Positions 1 through 12,600 of a DNA stretch of 64,000 nt are shown here, one piece after another. The first letter of the stretch is position 1, and each line of letters opens with the position of its first letter. Position numbers and translations under genes: made by a program. The DNA is from Cunninghamella blakesleeana. Lineage: Eukaryota > Mucoromycota > Mucoromycetes > Mucorales > Cunninghamellaceae. The notes under the pieces were generated by a model. It was not told where the DNA came from, did not search any database, and saw nothing but the letters and a program-made list of their open reading frames with translations. The stretch spans positions 2,170,001-2,234,000 of the forward strand of contig JAFCIZ010000007.1 of NCBI GenBank assembly GCA_017871115.1, in the 5' to 3' direction.

Positions 1-1002
1 ACTTTTAAAAAAAAACTGGCGTAGAATATATCCAATATTTAAAAATTTCGAAAAGAAAAAAAAAGTACCCTACAGCTTGCTTTTTTTAGCCATATTTTCT
101 CCATTTATTTAATATAAAGTCATATATAAAATAAAGTCATTATTACAATAAAATGACTAGATACTCCTGGTTATAAGGAAGCAAATCATATTGTTTGTTA
201 TACACATTAATTAATAGAAAGTGGCTGAAGAAAGGGACAGAAAAAGAATGTTATCTTTTTCTTAAAAATGCTCCTTCTTTTTTTATTAATGATATATAAA
301 AGTACCATATTATTTTATTTTTACTCATTCATTAATAATAAAGAGTGTTTTTATAAATAGAAAAGAAAAACAAACCAACTTTTATTCTTCTACATCAGTA
401 TATAAAAAAGAAATTATCATTTTTTTTTTAAGCGGGAAGAAATTTAAATTACCGTCGCCACCACTTATTTTCTTTATTTGTTAGTCGTGGGGTTAATTTT
501 TTTAAGGAACAAGATCATGATTTTAAGGAACAAAGACATGACCTAATATATTCGTTCAAGAAAAAAAAGATGATGTATTACTTTTTATATTCAAGAAATA
601 TAGATAAAGTTAGAGGGAAAAAAATGAATCTTTTTTCTCATCTCATGTTAAATCAACTTTTTTAGGTAGAATTTTTTTTTTGGTAGTACGACATATTATG
701 TACATATATATATTTATATAAAAAATTGTCTATATATATTCCCATATGTATCATTCTGTTTCACAGTTTAAGAAATTAAAGTTTTTTTTTTATTATCAAT
801 TTAAAAAATTTATATACAAAATACAAGATTATTTATCAGTAAACCACAATATATATTTATGATTTGTTTTTAATGTTTTTTTTTTTTTTTTTATTTGAAT
901 TAAAAAAAAAAAAAGGATTTATATAATATCAATAAATAATAAATAAATAAATAAATAATATAAAGAACGTATTGGTTGATTCAATTTAATTTAATTTTTT
1001 TT
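1..1002. other. AT-rich intergenic DNA, no gene seen
   Basis: Homopolymer A/T runs and short AT repeats. I see no open frame with protein-like composition, no tRNA B box and no splice-linked exon chain. The right end is the 3' flank of the minus-strand LysM gene. Confidence 0.7.
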
Positions 1003-2220
1003 TTACATGTAATCTTGGATTTCACAATCATTATTTTCATAAATATCGACTTTAGTAATACGATGTTCTTTATCCAAAGTCTTGTAATGAGATTGTTTAT
1101 AAACGTAGAAATCGATATGTTTACCACCAAAGGACCAACTTTGATCATCAGAAATAAGACAACCATTATGTTTTTTATCAGAGTTAGGTAAAGTCCAACC
1201 ATCTAATTCAGGAACATACAATTTGGTACCTCTTGGGATATCATTAGTAGCAATAGTAACATAAGGACGTAAGGGAGTGCTATAAGAAGTTAAACCGAAA
1301 GGATCATCCTTCTTATCGACTTCTTCGAAACATTTATAACCAGAACAGTTGCAACCACCTAAATTGACGATACTTTTACCCAAAACACCGGTACCTTCCA
1401 TGACAAGAGCATCAGCATAAGTTTCAGCAACTTTACCAAGAGATTTACCAGAACAGGTCTTGATGGTTACTTTTTTACCAGAGGATTCGTAATCATCTGG
1501 AGTAGCAATCCAATAATAAGTGAAGGAAGCTTTGCTTTGTAAAAGTTTTCCTTTCTTGTTACGATTTTTCTTTGATTCCTTCTTGTGAGTTTTAGCACCA
1601 AAGTTGGCTACTTTGTTAGAAAGGGCATGAACTTGTTTATCATCTTCATCATCATCATCATTCTTATGAGCATTGCTAGAATCACCTTTCTTAACACAGT
1701 ATTTCTTTCCATTGTCAAGGTTGTCGCAACTGCCACGATGAACTTTAGGATTTAAATCATAAAATTCACTTAATTCAAGACCATAATGTTTAGCTAAACC
1801 AACACAAGTATCGGAGCTAGTAACAGTATGGGTTTTAGCACATCCAGATGAAGAGGAAGAAGTAGATTTGACAGCTACACAATATTTCTTTCCGTTATTT
1901 AAATTAGAACATCCACTATCGACTTGTTGATTCCATTGGTAAAATTGATCCAATTGAATACCATATTTTTTTGAAACAGTAATACAAGTATCTTTTCCAC
2001 TAACAGTATGATATTTAGTACATTCAACACCACGTTTCATAAAGTGAATAGTTTTGGCAGATAAATCAATAGAGCTGGTATCAGCATTGATATCAAGACC
2101 TCTAGCATGATTGTTACCATGACCAGTAAGATAATAATCCACCTTATCTTCTTTAGCTGATACGAATTGAGAGGTGGAAAGAATAAAAATTCCAAGAGCA
2201 CTTAAAGTAGGTAAACGCAT
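1003..2220 (-). CDS. Secreted LysM protein with C-terminal 3D (MltA-like) domain
   Basis: Single-exon 405-aa protein. Residues 1-22 form a signal peptide ending FVSA. Two LysM modules follow at about 67-114 and 127-175. Each has a YHTV/THTV start, a DTC pair and an NGKKYCV end, so both are cysteine-bridged fungal-type LysMs expected to bind chitin or related glycans. A charged linker (Asp/Glu run near 186-194, Lys-rich 211-229) leads to a domain at 231-374 with YYW, MEGTG, IPRGTKLYVPELDG and the Asp trio D358, D359 and D370 (SDD and HIDFYV). That is the layout of bacterial 3D domains, a double-psi beta-barrel found in MltA-type lytic transglycosylases. By inference it is an extracellular glycan-binding, possibly peptidoglycan-acting protein. 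Neighbours say nothing about its role. Domain calls are firm; enzyme activity is not shown. Confidence 0.85.
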   Translation of the reverse strand: MRLPTLSALGIFILSTSQFVSAKEDKVDYYLTGHGNNHARGLDINADTSSIDLSAKTIHFMKRGVECTKYHTVSGKDTCITVSKKYGIQLDQFYQWNQQVDSGCSNLNNGKKYCVAVKSTSSSSSGCAKTHTVTSSDTCVGLAKHYGLELSEFYDLNPKVHRGSCDNLDNGKKYCVKKGDSSNAHKNDDDDEDDKQVHALSNKVANFGAKTHKKESKKNRNKKGKLLQSKASFTYYWIATPDDYESSGKKVTIKTCSGKSLGKVAETYADALVMEGTGVLGKSIVNLGGCNCSGYKCFEEVDKKDDPFGLTSYSTPLRPYVTIATNDIPRGTKLYVPELDGWTLPNSDKKHNGCLISDDQSWSFGGKHIDFYVYKQSHYKTLDKEHRITKVDIYENNDCEIQDYM

Positions 2221-5200
2221 GTTGTTTTTATTTTATATTTAGTCGTTGAAAAATAAAGGGTTGCTTTGTTGAGTTGTTGAGTTAAAAAAAAAAAAAGAAT
2301 GAGGTTTACAATAAATAATATAAAATATATATATAAAAATACAAATATAAATCAGATATATAAGTCTGAAATAAATAAGTTTTTTTTAAAAAAAAATAAA
2401 GAAAAAAGAAAAAATGAAAGGAAGGGGTGGGGGTAAAGAGTAGTAGAAGAATGAAAAGAAAAAAAGTATAAAAAGAGAAAAGAAAAAAAAAAAAGATTAA
2501 AATTTATATAAAAACTGAGTTTGAAAAAATAGCAAAAATGATAGTTACACCAAATTTATTTTTTTTTATTTTATACCTTCTTGGTTTTCTATTGTTACGT
2601 TTAATACTCGTTTTTTACCTATTACTAGATATTTTTTTATATATTGATTTGCATTAAATACTGGTTTTATATATATTGTATATATTTATATATTTATATA
2701 CATACATATATATATATAAATACAATTTGATAGATATTCCAATTTTATATATATACTTATTTTATATGTACACAGATACATATAATAATTGACTAAACAC
2801 ACACATACGTAACAATAAATAAAATTTCTACCTTTTTTATTAATTTATTATTATAATTTTATTATTATAATACTATATATAAACATATATTGTTTACTAT
2901 ATATATATATATATATATATATTATATTTATTTTATTTATTTCATAATTTATTTCATAATCCTTCCCTATTTTTTATTTTTGCACTTTAGTTAAATTGAA
3001 ACACCGAATATAACTTTATACTTGGTGATACATTAAAAGTAATTTTACTCGTGTTATAAAGGAAATCATTCTGAAGTAAGATCTTATTTTATTGGGTAGT
3101 ATAATATTAATCTATCAATCTGTATTTTTTTTTTTTTTTTTGGCGAGAATAAATATATTGAAAAAAAATAAGGATCAGTGATAATAATAATATTAATATT
3201 AATAAATACATCGTAATTGAAACAATTAATATAAAATAAAAATATGGATTTATATATATTTCTTCTTTTACTTACTAAATAAAGTTAATACCTTCCAGAC
3301 TTTTTTTTTTTAATATCTTAATCAAGAAAAAAAAAAATCAATCTAACGCAAAAATGTCATTTTTACTGTTAATATATATATTAAGTAAATTTTGCCCTTA
3401 AATAAAGTATGACAGACTTCGTCGGAGGTAAAATTAATGTGGTAAAAAACAAGGTTTATTATATATTGGGTGTGAAAGTAAAAAAAAAAAGAGGGAAAAA
3501 AAAAGTACATATAAAATGAGAAATTAACTTATATTACATGTATAACATATTAAATTTATATTATATTATTTTATAAAAAAGTTTATTATCATGTGTATGT
3601 ATATGTATTCATATGTATTACCAAACTCGCTATTATTACCTTTTATGTATTAAATATCTATTCCATCATTGTTCCATCAAAGTTAAATAAAAGTTGTGTT
3701 TATTTTCCATTTTCTATTTTTTAATTTTCAATTTTAAGTTATCTGCAGAGCCTCTTTTTCTTTTATCATCTTAATTTTGTTAAATATATGTAAAAAATTC
3801 CCTCTTTTTTTTCTCCTCTTAAAGTTCTACATGATGAGTTTTTTTTTTTTTCAATGTATTAAATTCGTAATCATTCTTATCTTTGTTTTAATTTCTAATC
3901 CTTTCTAGTCACTTCACCGTTTTAGTCCTTTGGTAGTTATATTTCAATTTGAGCAAGATCTCTGGAAAATATATCTTGCATTACTTTCCAATAAAATACA
4001 ATAAAAAAAACTCCTTGGTTATATACATTTCTTCTTCATCAATTCAAAAAAAAAAACCTCTCCCATGCTGGTATTATCTTCAGCTTTCATGTTTTTACTT
4101 AAAACTATAAAGATATTGCAGAGTTGTAATTTATAAAGGTTTTAGGATTTGAAATATACACAATTACATCTTCCATAAAAGAATAACAATTATCTTTTTG
4201 CTTTATCGTTAAGACATTCATGATTAAGTATTATAAGTTTATATATTTTATTAAATAATTCCCATACAATACATGTACTTTACCGACTTTTTATCAGTAA
4301 AATTTATCAATTATTCCTTTTGCTGCTAACCAAAGGCTCAAAAAGAAATATAGGCATATTGAATTCTCAATATGCTATCACCAAGTGCATTATCATTGGT
4401 CTGAGTTTATTTGGTTTTTACCATTCATCTATATTTGAATTCCAGGAACTATACAATATATATATTAATATACATTTTTAAAATCTATAAAAATAGTACC
4501 CTATCTTCGCCAAGACTGATGATATCTCGCAATTATAGCATATTTAGCTTGCTGGTTTTTACTTCTTTTAACTAAATTAGATTTTTTTTTAAATTTTGAA
4601 TGATAATACCAATAAGTTATTATGTAATCCCTTTGCAGAGCTGTTTATCACATTAAGACTTTCTACCAAATGACATCATTTTTTATCTACTTACAAAATA
4701 CTGACCTATACATAAATAAAATGGAAAAAATTAAGAAAAACTAGATTATATTTTTGAACAATATTATTAAAAATAGGTATATAAAAAAATACTACAAGTG
4801 ACTTACTTTGCCGTTTAAATCAGAGCCATTCCTCTTTTTACTGTCTCGTTTTCTGATATTAAATAATAGTAACGAGCGTATTTCATATTTTCTTTTTTTT
4901 TTTTTCCTTTTTAAATTCAGAAACTCTTAATTGCTGTTTGGTTTGTGCCCGAAGAATCCAGAAATTAAATAAATAATAGAGCTCTGGATTTACCATATTC
5001 GTCAACTGGTAGAGTTTATATAAGGATTTGAGATCATAACTCTGTTTGTGGATTTAGGGTAATATACCCCTTTTATTTTGGCTAAAATTAAATGCAACCC
5101 ATCATCTTTATACTTTAGATTGCTCATAACAATAAAATATTTACTTGTAGAGGCAATTTCCTTATTGAGATAGGCTTATGTAATTACCAAGGTCTCAAGT

Positions 5201-5728
5201 TACGAATTTTTGACATATTATTATCGTTTAGTGTACTTTTATAAAAAAACCCGGCCGCTGATGTTATTCATAAAAAATTTTAATTAAATACAATTTCTTC
5301 TATTTTATAAGAGTAATAACAATAAATAAAGCTTTAATAATTGAGCCATGTATATGCAAGTGTTTAAAAGTATATATGATATTTAGTCTTATTTTTTAAC
5401 CAAGAGAAGATAAACCATGAAAAAAATTTTAAAATCAAGATAAATTTTTACAAGCTAGTTCACCAAAAAAAAGATCAAAAATGAAGGTTATTAAACATAT
5501 AAAAAATCAAAGAGCAGTAAAAGAGAGGAAATAAAAAAAATTAAAAAACATAGTAAAATAGAATTTGAAAAAAATTGAAAAAATTTAGGTTCAATCAAAA
5601 AAAAACTTGGTAATGTCCTAAGTAAAAAAAGGGCACATTCAAACTCCGTGGTTTAAATAAAATTTTCCAGCTTAAATTTTTTTCATGATTCTTTTCATTC
5701 TTATACTTTAAATTGATAACTTATTAAT
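2221..5728. other. Long gene-poor AT-rich intergenic region
   Basis: About 3.5 kb with the promoter of the LysM gene at the left and of the OB-fold gene at the right. Most is AT repeat, including a TA run near 2900. Two spots are more complex. A 36-codon frame opens at 3409 and resembles the start of FAM32A-like proteins. The stretch 4920-5260 contains a minus-strand frame broken by only a few stops and may be a decayed gene. Neither supports a confident gene call. Confidence 0.6.
3409..3519 (+). other. Short ORF resembling the N terminus of FAM32A-like proteins
   Basis: The frame starts MTDFVGGKINVVKNK and ends in a Lys/Arg-rich run before a stop after 36 codons. Fungal FAM32A-like proteins begin with a similar GGKLKLK motif followed by a lysine block. 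No downstream exon carrying the rest of that family could be found, so this is either a decayed fragment or chance. Confidence 0.2.
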
Positions 5729-7006
5729 ATGTTAAAAGTATTACCTTCCGATCAATTATTATCATATCAACTATTATTTATTAAAGACGTTAAAACAGCC
5801 AAATTACATTCAAGGAACCCAACTATTTATGAAACTCGAAATAAAAGATTATTTCAAAAAGTTAGGTACTGATCATATATATATATATATATAAATATAG
5901 AAGAAATTCATTTATATGAATCTTTGCTATAACTTATTTTCTTTCTTTTTTCGTTATTAAAAATAAATATTTGAAATCAAAGACTTAGTGGTATTATTGT
6001 ATCAGAACAGCACAATCATAGTATCACCGAGGTAGGTAATTCTACACGCTGTATTATACACTTGGGTAAACATTATAAATTTATAATTTTATATATTTTA
6101 TTTATAAGTACATTAATTAATATTATATACATATGTTTATATCTATATAGACGATAGTACTGATACTATTCAAGTTCATATATCGTCAAGATTATTCAAA
6201 AGAGAAGACTCAGATAAAATTAAAAAAGCTGTCTCTGCTACTATCATTGGAGAACCTATACAACATAATAATACTATGATCATTATTTGTAATGGGTAAA
6301 TATATAAATAGACTGCCATATATATATATATATAACTGTAAAATATAATGACAAAACTAAGTGTCATTTTTATTTTATTATATTCCTTTTTTTAAAAAAA
6401 AAAAATAGATATCAAATTGAAACGTGCTTAATGTCAGAAGTAGAACATTGGCTAAACGTGATGAAAAGTAATAAGGATAAAAAATGGCTTCAACATCAAC
6501 CTAGAAAAGTAAATAAATTAATCAAAGGCGCGAATCATATTACCAACGACACTGATAGCAGCGACCATGATCAGAAAAGGCAAAAAATAGCAACAAAAGA
6601 TGGACATCCTAATTTATTTAATTCATTATCATCGCAACCATCGCCTATACGTGGCTCTATCGAAGAATTTTTATTCTCCTCGCCACCACAACCTTTTACT
6701 ACCTCATCACCTCAGAAAAATCAAACAAGCGATAACAATCAATTAGATCTCTTCTCATCTTCGTGGCATTGGTCACCTGACCATATTGTGGCAACATCTA
6801 CGCCTATTAAACAAAGATTAAAATCTTCCTCAGCTTCTAATTCACCTTTTCTTTATCAATCTTCTCCTTTAAATGACATCATTACAAATAAATATAACAT
6901 TTCTTTCGATGATGATGATGATTTTGGCTTTGACGATAGTGCTTTTGGTACATTAGATCTAGGTGATCTTGAAAGAAAAGCTTTAGAACAAATAAAAAAA
7001 GAATAA
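5729..7006 (+). CDS. OB-fold protein, STN1-like (CST telomere complex candidate)
   Basis: Four exons: 5729-5865, 5983-6035, 6151-6295 and 6409-7006, giving 310 aa in frame. The N-terminal ~115 residues look like an OB fold. LLFIKDV near residue 15 matches the KLYIRDI block of STN1, VRLSGIIVSE is the first strand, and EVDDSTDTIQVHI matches the GVDDSTG strand of STN1. The rest is low complexity (Ser/Pro/Asn rich) with several SP motifs, ending in an acidic segment (DDDDDFGFDDSAFG) and a short helix. STN1 binds telomeric single-stranded DNA and recruits DNA polymerase alpha-primase. Alternatives are another small OB-fold protein such as RMI2 or a TEN1-like factor. The gene model is solid; the family name rests on short motifs. 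Without splicing only the last exon is evident. Confidence 0.6.
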
Positions 7007-7156
7007 AGAAAGGGCGGAGATATAAAAAGAAACCAATTTTTTTTAAAAAAAAATGGCTGTCAATTTTTTATTCTTTTTTTAATATTATTGGTATTACTAC
7101 TCCTATTTATATATTTATTATAATTAACAGCTATATTACTTATATAAAAAAAAGAA

Positions 7157-7950
7157 ATGAAAAATACAGCACCTATTCGACAAGCAGTTTCTCAATTATT
7201 AAAAACAAAACCAACGCAATTAACTTTAGCTTTACTTAAACCAGACATATGTGCTGATGTATCATTAATACCTAAAATCCAAACTGCCATGGCAAATCGC
7301 CATTTGGATATTATACAACAACGTGACGTTTTATGGACTGAACAACAAGCAGGTGAATTTTATGCAGAGCATAAAGGAAAATTTTTTTATGAACGTCTTT
7401 GTGGATATATGACGAGGTATAAATATAGATATATAAATAAATTATGATTATGGTTATTTTATTTATTTATTTTTTAACATATGTATCTATTTTATTTTAT
7501 TTTTTATTAGTGGACCATTTAAAGCATATATACTATCTTCACCAAATGCAATCAAAGAGTGGCGTAGTCTTATTGGACCTACTCATCCAGTTAGGTAAAT
7601 TAAAATAGAGCAATAAAAAAAAGAGAGAAAAGTTGGAAGAAAAAGGTATCAATAAAAAATGAAATTAAAATATATCCATATAATTATCAATCAATTAGAG
7701 CAAGAATATATCAACCACAAACGCTCCGTGCCTTGTATGGATTAACAGATACTCGAAATTCTTTTCACGGTTCAGGTAAGTTATATATAAATAAATAAAT
7801 AAATAAAAAAGATTTCAATATTTCCTTTTTATTGTTTTATTAATTTTATATATATATTATTTATTTTTATTTATAATAGACTCAGATGACAATGCAAGAC
7901 AAGAAATAAAGTTTTTCTTTCCAGAATTTAATATAGATGATTATAATTAA
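7157..7950 (+). CDS. NME6: Nucleoside diphosphate kinase, NME6 type
   Basis: Four exons (7157-7416, 7511-7594, 7699-7775, 7880-7950) encode 163 aa. TLALLKPD at the start, GPFKAYILSSPNAIKEWR, IGPTHPVRAR and GLTDTRNSFHGSDSDDNA follow the NME6 subgroup closely. The catalytic His (about residue 138, in the HGSD motif) is present, as are the nucleotide-binding Arg residues. NDP kinases transfer the gamma phosphate of ATP to NDPs through a phosphohistidine. NME6 is mitochondrial in animals, where activity depends on a partner protein. The protein ends FFFPEFNIDDYN, without the C-terminal extension of human NME6. It lies about 150 bp downstream of the OB-fold gene on the same strand. Confidence 0.88.
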
Positions 7951-8231
7951 CATATAAAATAGAAAATAAAATAAATGGAATGATTATAGATAACATTTGA
8001 TCATACTTAAAGTCATATGTGTTAAATCTAGATTTTTTTAAAAAAAAAAGTGGTGAATTTTTTAAGGCCGACTCCAAGAATTTTAAATTTTTATTTTTCT
8101 CTCTCTTTCCGCTTTCTTTCTTTCTTTTCACTTGGCAAATAAAATAAATACTATATTTTTATTTTATAATAAAACTATTATTTTAATCATATATATATAA
8201 TACAAATAACTTTAATAACAATACATCTACG

Positions 8232-8709
8232 ATGAATCCTGAATAGTAAGAAAATGAAAACACGATAACAATTAAATTTAATAAAAAAACATTATGTTTT
8301 ATTTTTATATATGTAACTTGATAAAATTATAGGAACTAATTCTTTTATCTTTTTTATTTTTATTATTATTTATCCTTTTTCCTATCAATATTAGCGATTA
8401 CTTGTTCAAATTATTATTAATTGGTGATAGTGGCGTTGGTAAAAGTTGTCTTTTACTCCGTTTTGCTGATGATACTTATACTGAAAGTTATATTTCTACA
8501 ATTGGTGTTGACTTTGTAAGTATTTGTATTAAAAGATGATGATAAAAAGATAAATATATATATGTATGTATAAAAAAGATAGTTTTCCTTTCAGGAATAA
8601 AATAATATTAATTTTTACAAATAAATACGTCACGTTTTAATTTATATACTACATATAGAAAATTAGAACTATTGAACTTGAAGGAAAAACCGTTAAACTT
8701 CAAATTGTA

Positions 8710-8747
<38 letters not shown>

Positions 8748-9369
8748 GAGGCAGAAAATGCTGAATAACATCATATGTATATATATATTTATATAAATAG
8801 TGGGATACAGCTGGTCAAGAACGTTTCCGTACTATCACCTCTTCTTATTATCGTGGAGCTCATGGTATTATTGTCGTTTATGATGTTACTGACCAAGATT
8901 CCTTCAATAACGTTAAACAATGGTTAAATGAAATTGAAAGATATGCAGCTGAAGGTGTCAATAAACTATTAGTAGGAAATAAGAGCGATTTAACAGATAA
9001 AAAAGTAGTTGGAACCGATCAAGCTAAAGTAAGTTTATTGCTATTATTATGTTAGATTAAAAATAAGAATAAAAAGATGATTATATACATATACATATAT
9101 ATAATAGAAAAAATAGAAACTCATCCATCACCGATTATTATATATTTAACTTATATTTTCTGTAGGAATTATCTGAAGATTTAAAGATTCCACTTTTAGA
9201 AACCTCAGCCAAAGATGCTACTAATGTTGAACAAGCTTTCTTAACTATGGCCAAACAAATTAAAGATAAAATGGGATCAACTATTCAACAACAACAGCAA
9301 CAAAAATCAACTGTTAGAGTAGGTCAAGGTGCAAGCATTGAACAAAAACAATCTAGTGGATGTTGTTAA
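8232..9369 (+). CDS. YPT1: Rab GTPase Ypt1/Rab1
   Basis: Five exons: a 14-nt first exon 8232-8245, then 8395-8515, 8659-8706, 8801-9028 and 9166-9369; 204 aa. [18 protein letters not shown] is diagnostic of Ypt1/Rab1. All G motifs are intact: GDSGVGKS (P-loop), TIGVDF (switch I), [11 protein letters not shown] (switch II), GNKSDL and ETSAKD. The C terminus SSGCC is the geranylgeranylation site. A Gln run interrupts the hypervariable tail. Ypt1 controls ER-to-Golgi traffic and early autophagy. The start is certain because the tiny first exon supplies the conserved MNPEYDYLF sequence across the splice (TA|C forms the Tyr codon). Confidence 0.97.
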
Positions 9370-9689
9370 AAAAAATTAATAAACTTTAAATTTTTTTTAT
9401 GTATAAAAAACTCTCCCTCTCCAATAATATATATACATTTAGTGATGATATAATCATACGTGGTTAATAAACTATAATTATATATAAAGAAAAAAGGATC
9501 ACAATCATTTTTACCATTTAAAGATTTTTTTTGGAGCTTACATACATATGGCACTATTCGTTACACAATAACTTCGTCCCCATAAAAATCAAAAAAAAAA
9601 AAAGCTCCCTTTATTTTAATTTCTTTTACATTTTCAATTTTTTAAATTTTAATTTTCCAAATAATAATAATAATAATAGTAATAATAAT
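9370..9689. other. Intergenic: Ypt1 3' flank and monooxygenase promoter
   Basis: AT-rich, with a pyrimidine-rich stretch and an AAT repeat immediately before the next start codon. No separate gene seen. Confidence 0.6.
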
Positions 9690-12600
9690 ATGGATTCAAC
9701 TGTATTAATTGTTGGTGCTGGTAAAATAATAATAATCATAATATAATAGATAAAATAAAATAAAAGAATGGCCAATACGAAATCAACATGCCAATCATAT
9801 AAACTATCTTGAATTTTTTTTCCCTTTTAGGACCAACTGGATTATTTACAGCTTTACTACTTAGTCAAATGGGAATAGATATTCGTATTATAGGTACGTT
9901 TACTTTAATATATATATAATTATATGTTATAAAATCAATGAAAATATGAATCAATGTATTCACTTTTTTTCTTTTTTCTTGTTATATTTTAAACATAATA
10001 ATAGACAAGACAAAAAGAAATCAAGAGTTATCACAAATTCCAAATTACTCTTTACCACTTTTGTTGCCATTAAGATCATCGACTTATCATGAAAATACCG
10101 CTTATAATAACATATTAACACAACATAGTTCCATCTCATTATTATCACCAAGAGTTTTACAATTACTTAAATTAATTGGCTTGTATGAACAAATCTTAGA
10201 ACACGGTGAACAACATTGGAAATTGCAAGTTCTTGACAATGATAATTGGTACCATGACCCATTATTATCTTCTGTTGCCTCTCATCATTCTCGAACTTTT
10301 AAAGATAATAATGGCATAGGCTCACAAACTTACAAGTTATGGGAAAATAATTCAACAGAAATTAATTTTTGTGTATCAATAGATAGAAAAAGACTATGCC
10401 AGTTATTAGAAACAGCTCTTATCAAACGATACGGTATTCAAGTAGATTATGGCTATGAATTAGTCAATATGTACGATCAAAATGAAAAAAGTCAAGTTTT
10501 ATATATGGAAGATGAATCAAATACTGATTTTTATCAAGGCGGTTTTGATAAAAATAATGCACCTTCCTCTTCTAAGGATGATGGTTTTACGCCAATTATA
10601 TCTGCACTTCGTCATTCAGAACATCACCAAAATATCCAAGTTTGGCAATCCCAATATTTAATTGCAGCGGATGGGAAATCAAGTACAGTTCGTCAAAAAT
10701 TAGGTAAAAAAAATTAAAATAGAAAATAGAAAATAATATATAAGGGATCATTTTCTAATAAAAAAAATTTTATTAAAAAAATAGGTTTGACGCAAGAATC
10801 TGGTACAACAACAAAAACTAATCTCACAAGAAAAAGTACTTTATCTTCATTACAACGTAAACCAAACCAACATCAATATTTTTATTCAATTATTGCCAAA
10901 GTAAAAACTAATTTTAATGAAAAAAAGCAAATTTCTATTGTTGTAAAACCAGAAGGGACACTGTTTATATTAGGTAAATAATATTAATAGTGATATTAAA
11001 AATAGGGAAAAAGAAAAATTAAGTTTTAAAAAAAAAAAAAAAATATGCAAATGAATAATTAATATTAAATTGTGCAATGTTTTCATTTTCCGATTTAGTT
11101 CACCACGATGTTTTCTCAATGGTTTTCCAACCTAATAATATCAACCCAAATGAATCATTATCATTACTCAAGACTCAACTAATTATTAAGCGCATATTAA
11201 GACCTTACGATTTTGAGTTTATTGAAACTTACAATTACTTTTATTGGAAAGGTACCTTAAACCTAAATAAAATGACAATAAACTTTGATCTAATACTAAT
11301 TAATATGTACTAATATTTCATATTATATTAAATATTTACATTTTTTTTAATAATAGATCTTACTTATCCCATTAATAAAACCAATCAAGTAGACTATAGG
11401 TATTTTTTACTTGGGGGTACAACTTTAAATGCATTTCCACCTGGCTGGGTATCATCCGATATTGGATTAGATCAAGCTATGAATTTATGTTGGAAATTAA
11501 ACTTATATCACCAAGAAAAATCCTCTCCAAAACTATTGGATACTTATTCTTCAGAAAGCTATATTAAAAGTAAAGACATCACTATGGCTTCCAGTTTACT
11601 ATTGCAAATATTAAGTACACCATCCATGTTAAAAGATAGTATTACTGCTTTACAATTATTTCAAAAGCATCGGCGCTATTTTGTTGGTGAAATGGTTTTA
11701 GATTCAACAGCGCAGCAATTTACCAGCCATTCTTCTTCTCAAACTTTAAAAATGGCTCGTGGCACTGTAGGCACCTTAGCGCCCAATGCATTATTAAAAC
11801 CTTATACTTTAAAACAATTAAAATCACAAAGATCACAAGATAATCGGTTTAATTATCATCAACTCCAATCTTTAAATTCTTTGTCGTCCTATTATCAAGA
11901 TCAACAAGAGCAGGAACAAGTACAAGAAAAAACAAAACAACAAAAACTTGGCTTTTTCCGTGGCATATTATCTTTTTCAAAAAAACAAAACCACCACCAA
12001 TCTTCACTATTATCTAAAAAAAAATCATCTCCTTCTTTATTAAGTCAATTCTCTTCCACTACATCAACAACAGCATCGTTATTATCGTCAACATCATTAC
12101 CATCGCCTATGGATGATAAATGGAAATCTATTCGCAATAATACAACGAATTTGTGGCAACATTTGCCTCTGCATAAAAACCAGTTCCGTTCTCATTTTAC
12201 TATTTTAATTGTATGCCATTCTTTATATAATCAAGATATGATTGATTCCTTACAGCGATTAAATCATTATCTTTTGAACGATCCAACTTCCTTTTTACAA
12301 TTATTCGATCCATCGACCAATTATATAAATCAAGATGATGATAATAATAATAATAATAACAGTATGAATAGATATAGTTCTACAACAACCGCAACAGCAA
12401 ATCAATCTTTACTTTCCTATTATTCTACACCACCTCTTCAACAACAAAGAGAATATGGCCCAAGAAAATCAATGTCAACACCAACAAGGACAACTACAGC
12501 TTTAGAAAAAGAGGAAGAGGAAGAGAATGATAATATAAACAATACAATAGACATTGAAGGTTTAGGTTCTAGTTTCCTTCCACCTACTTTGCCACCTGTT

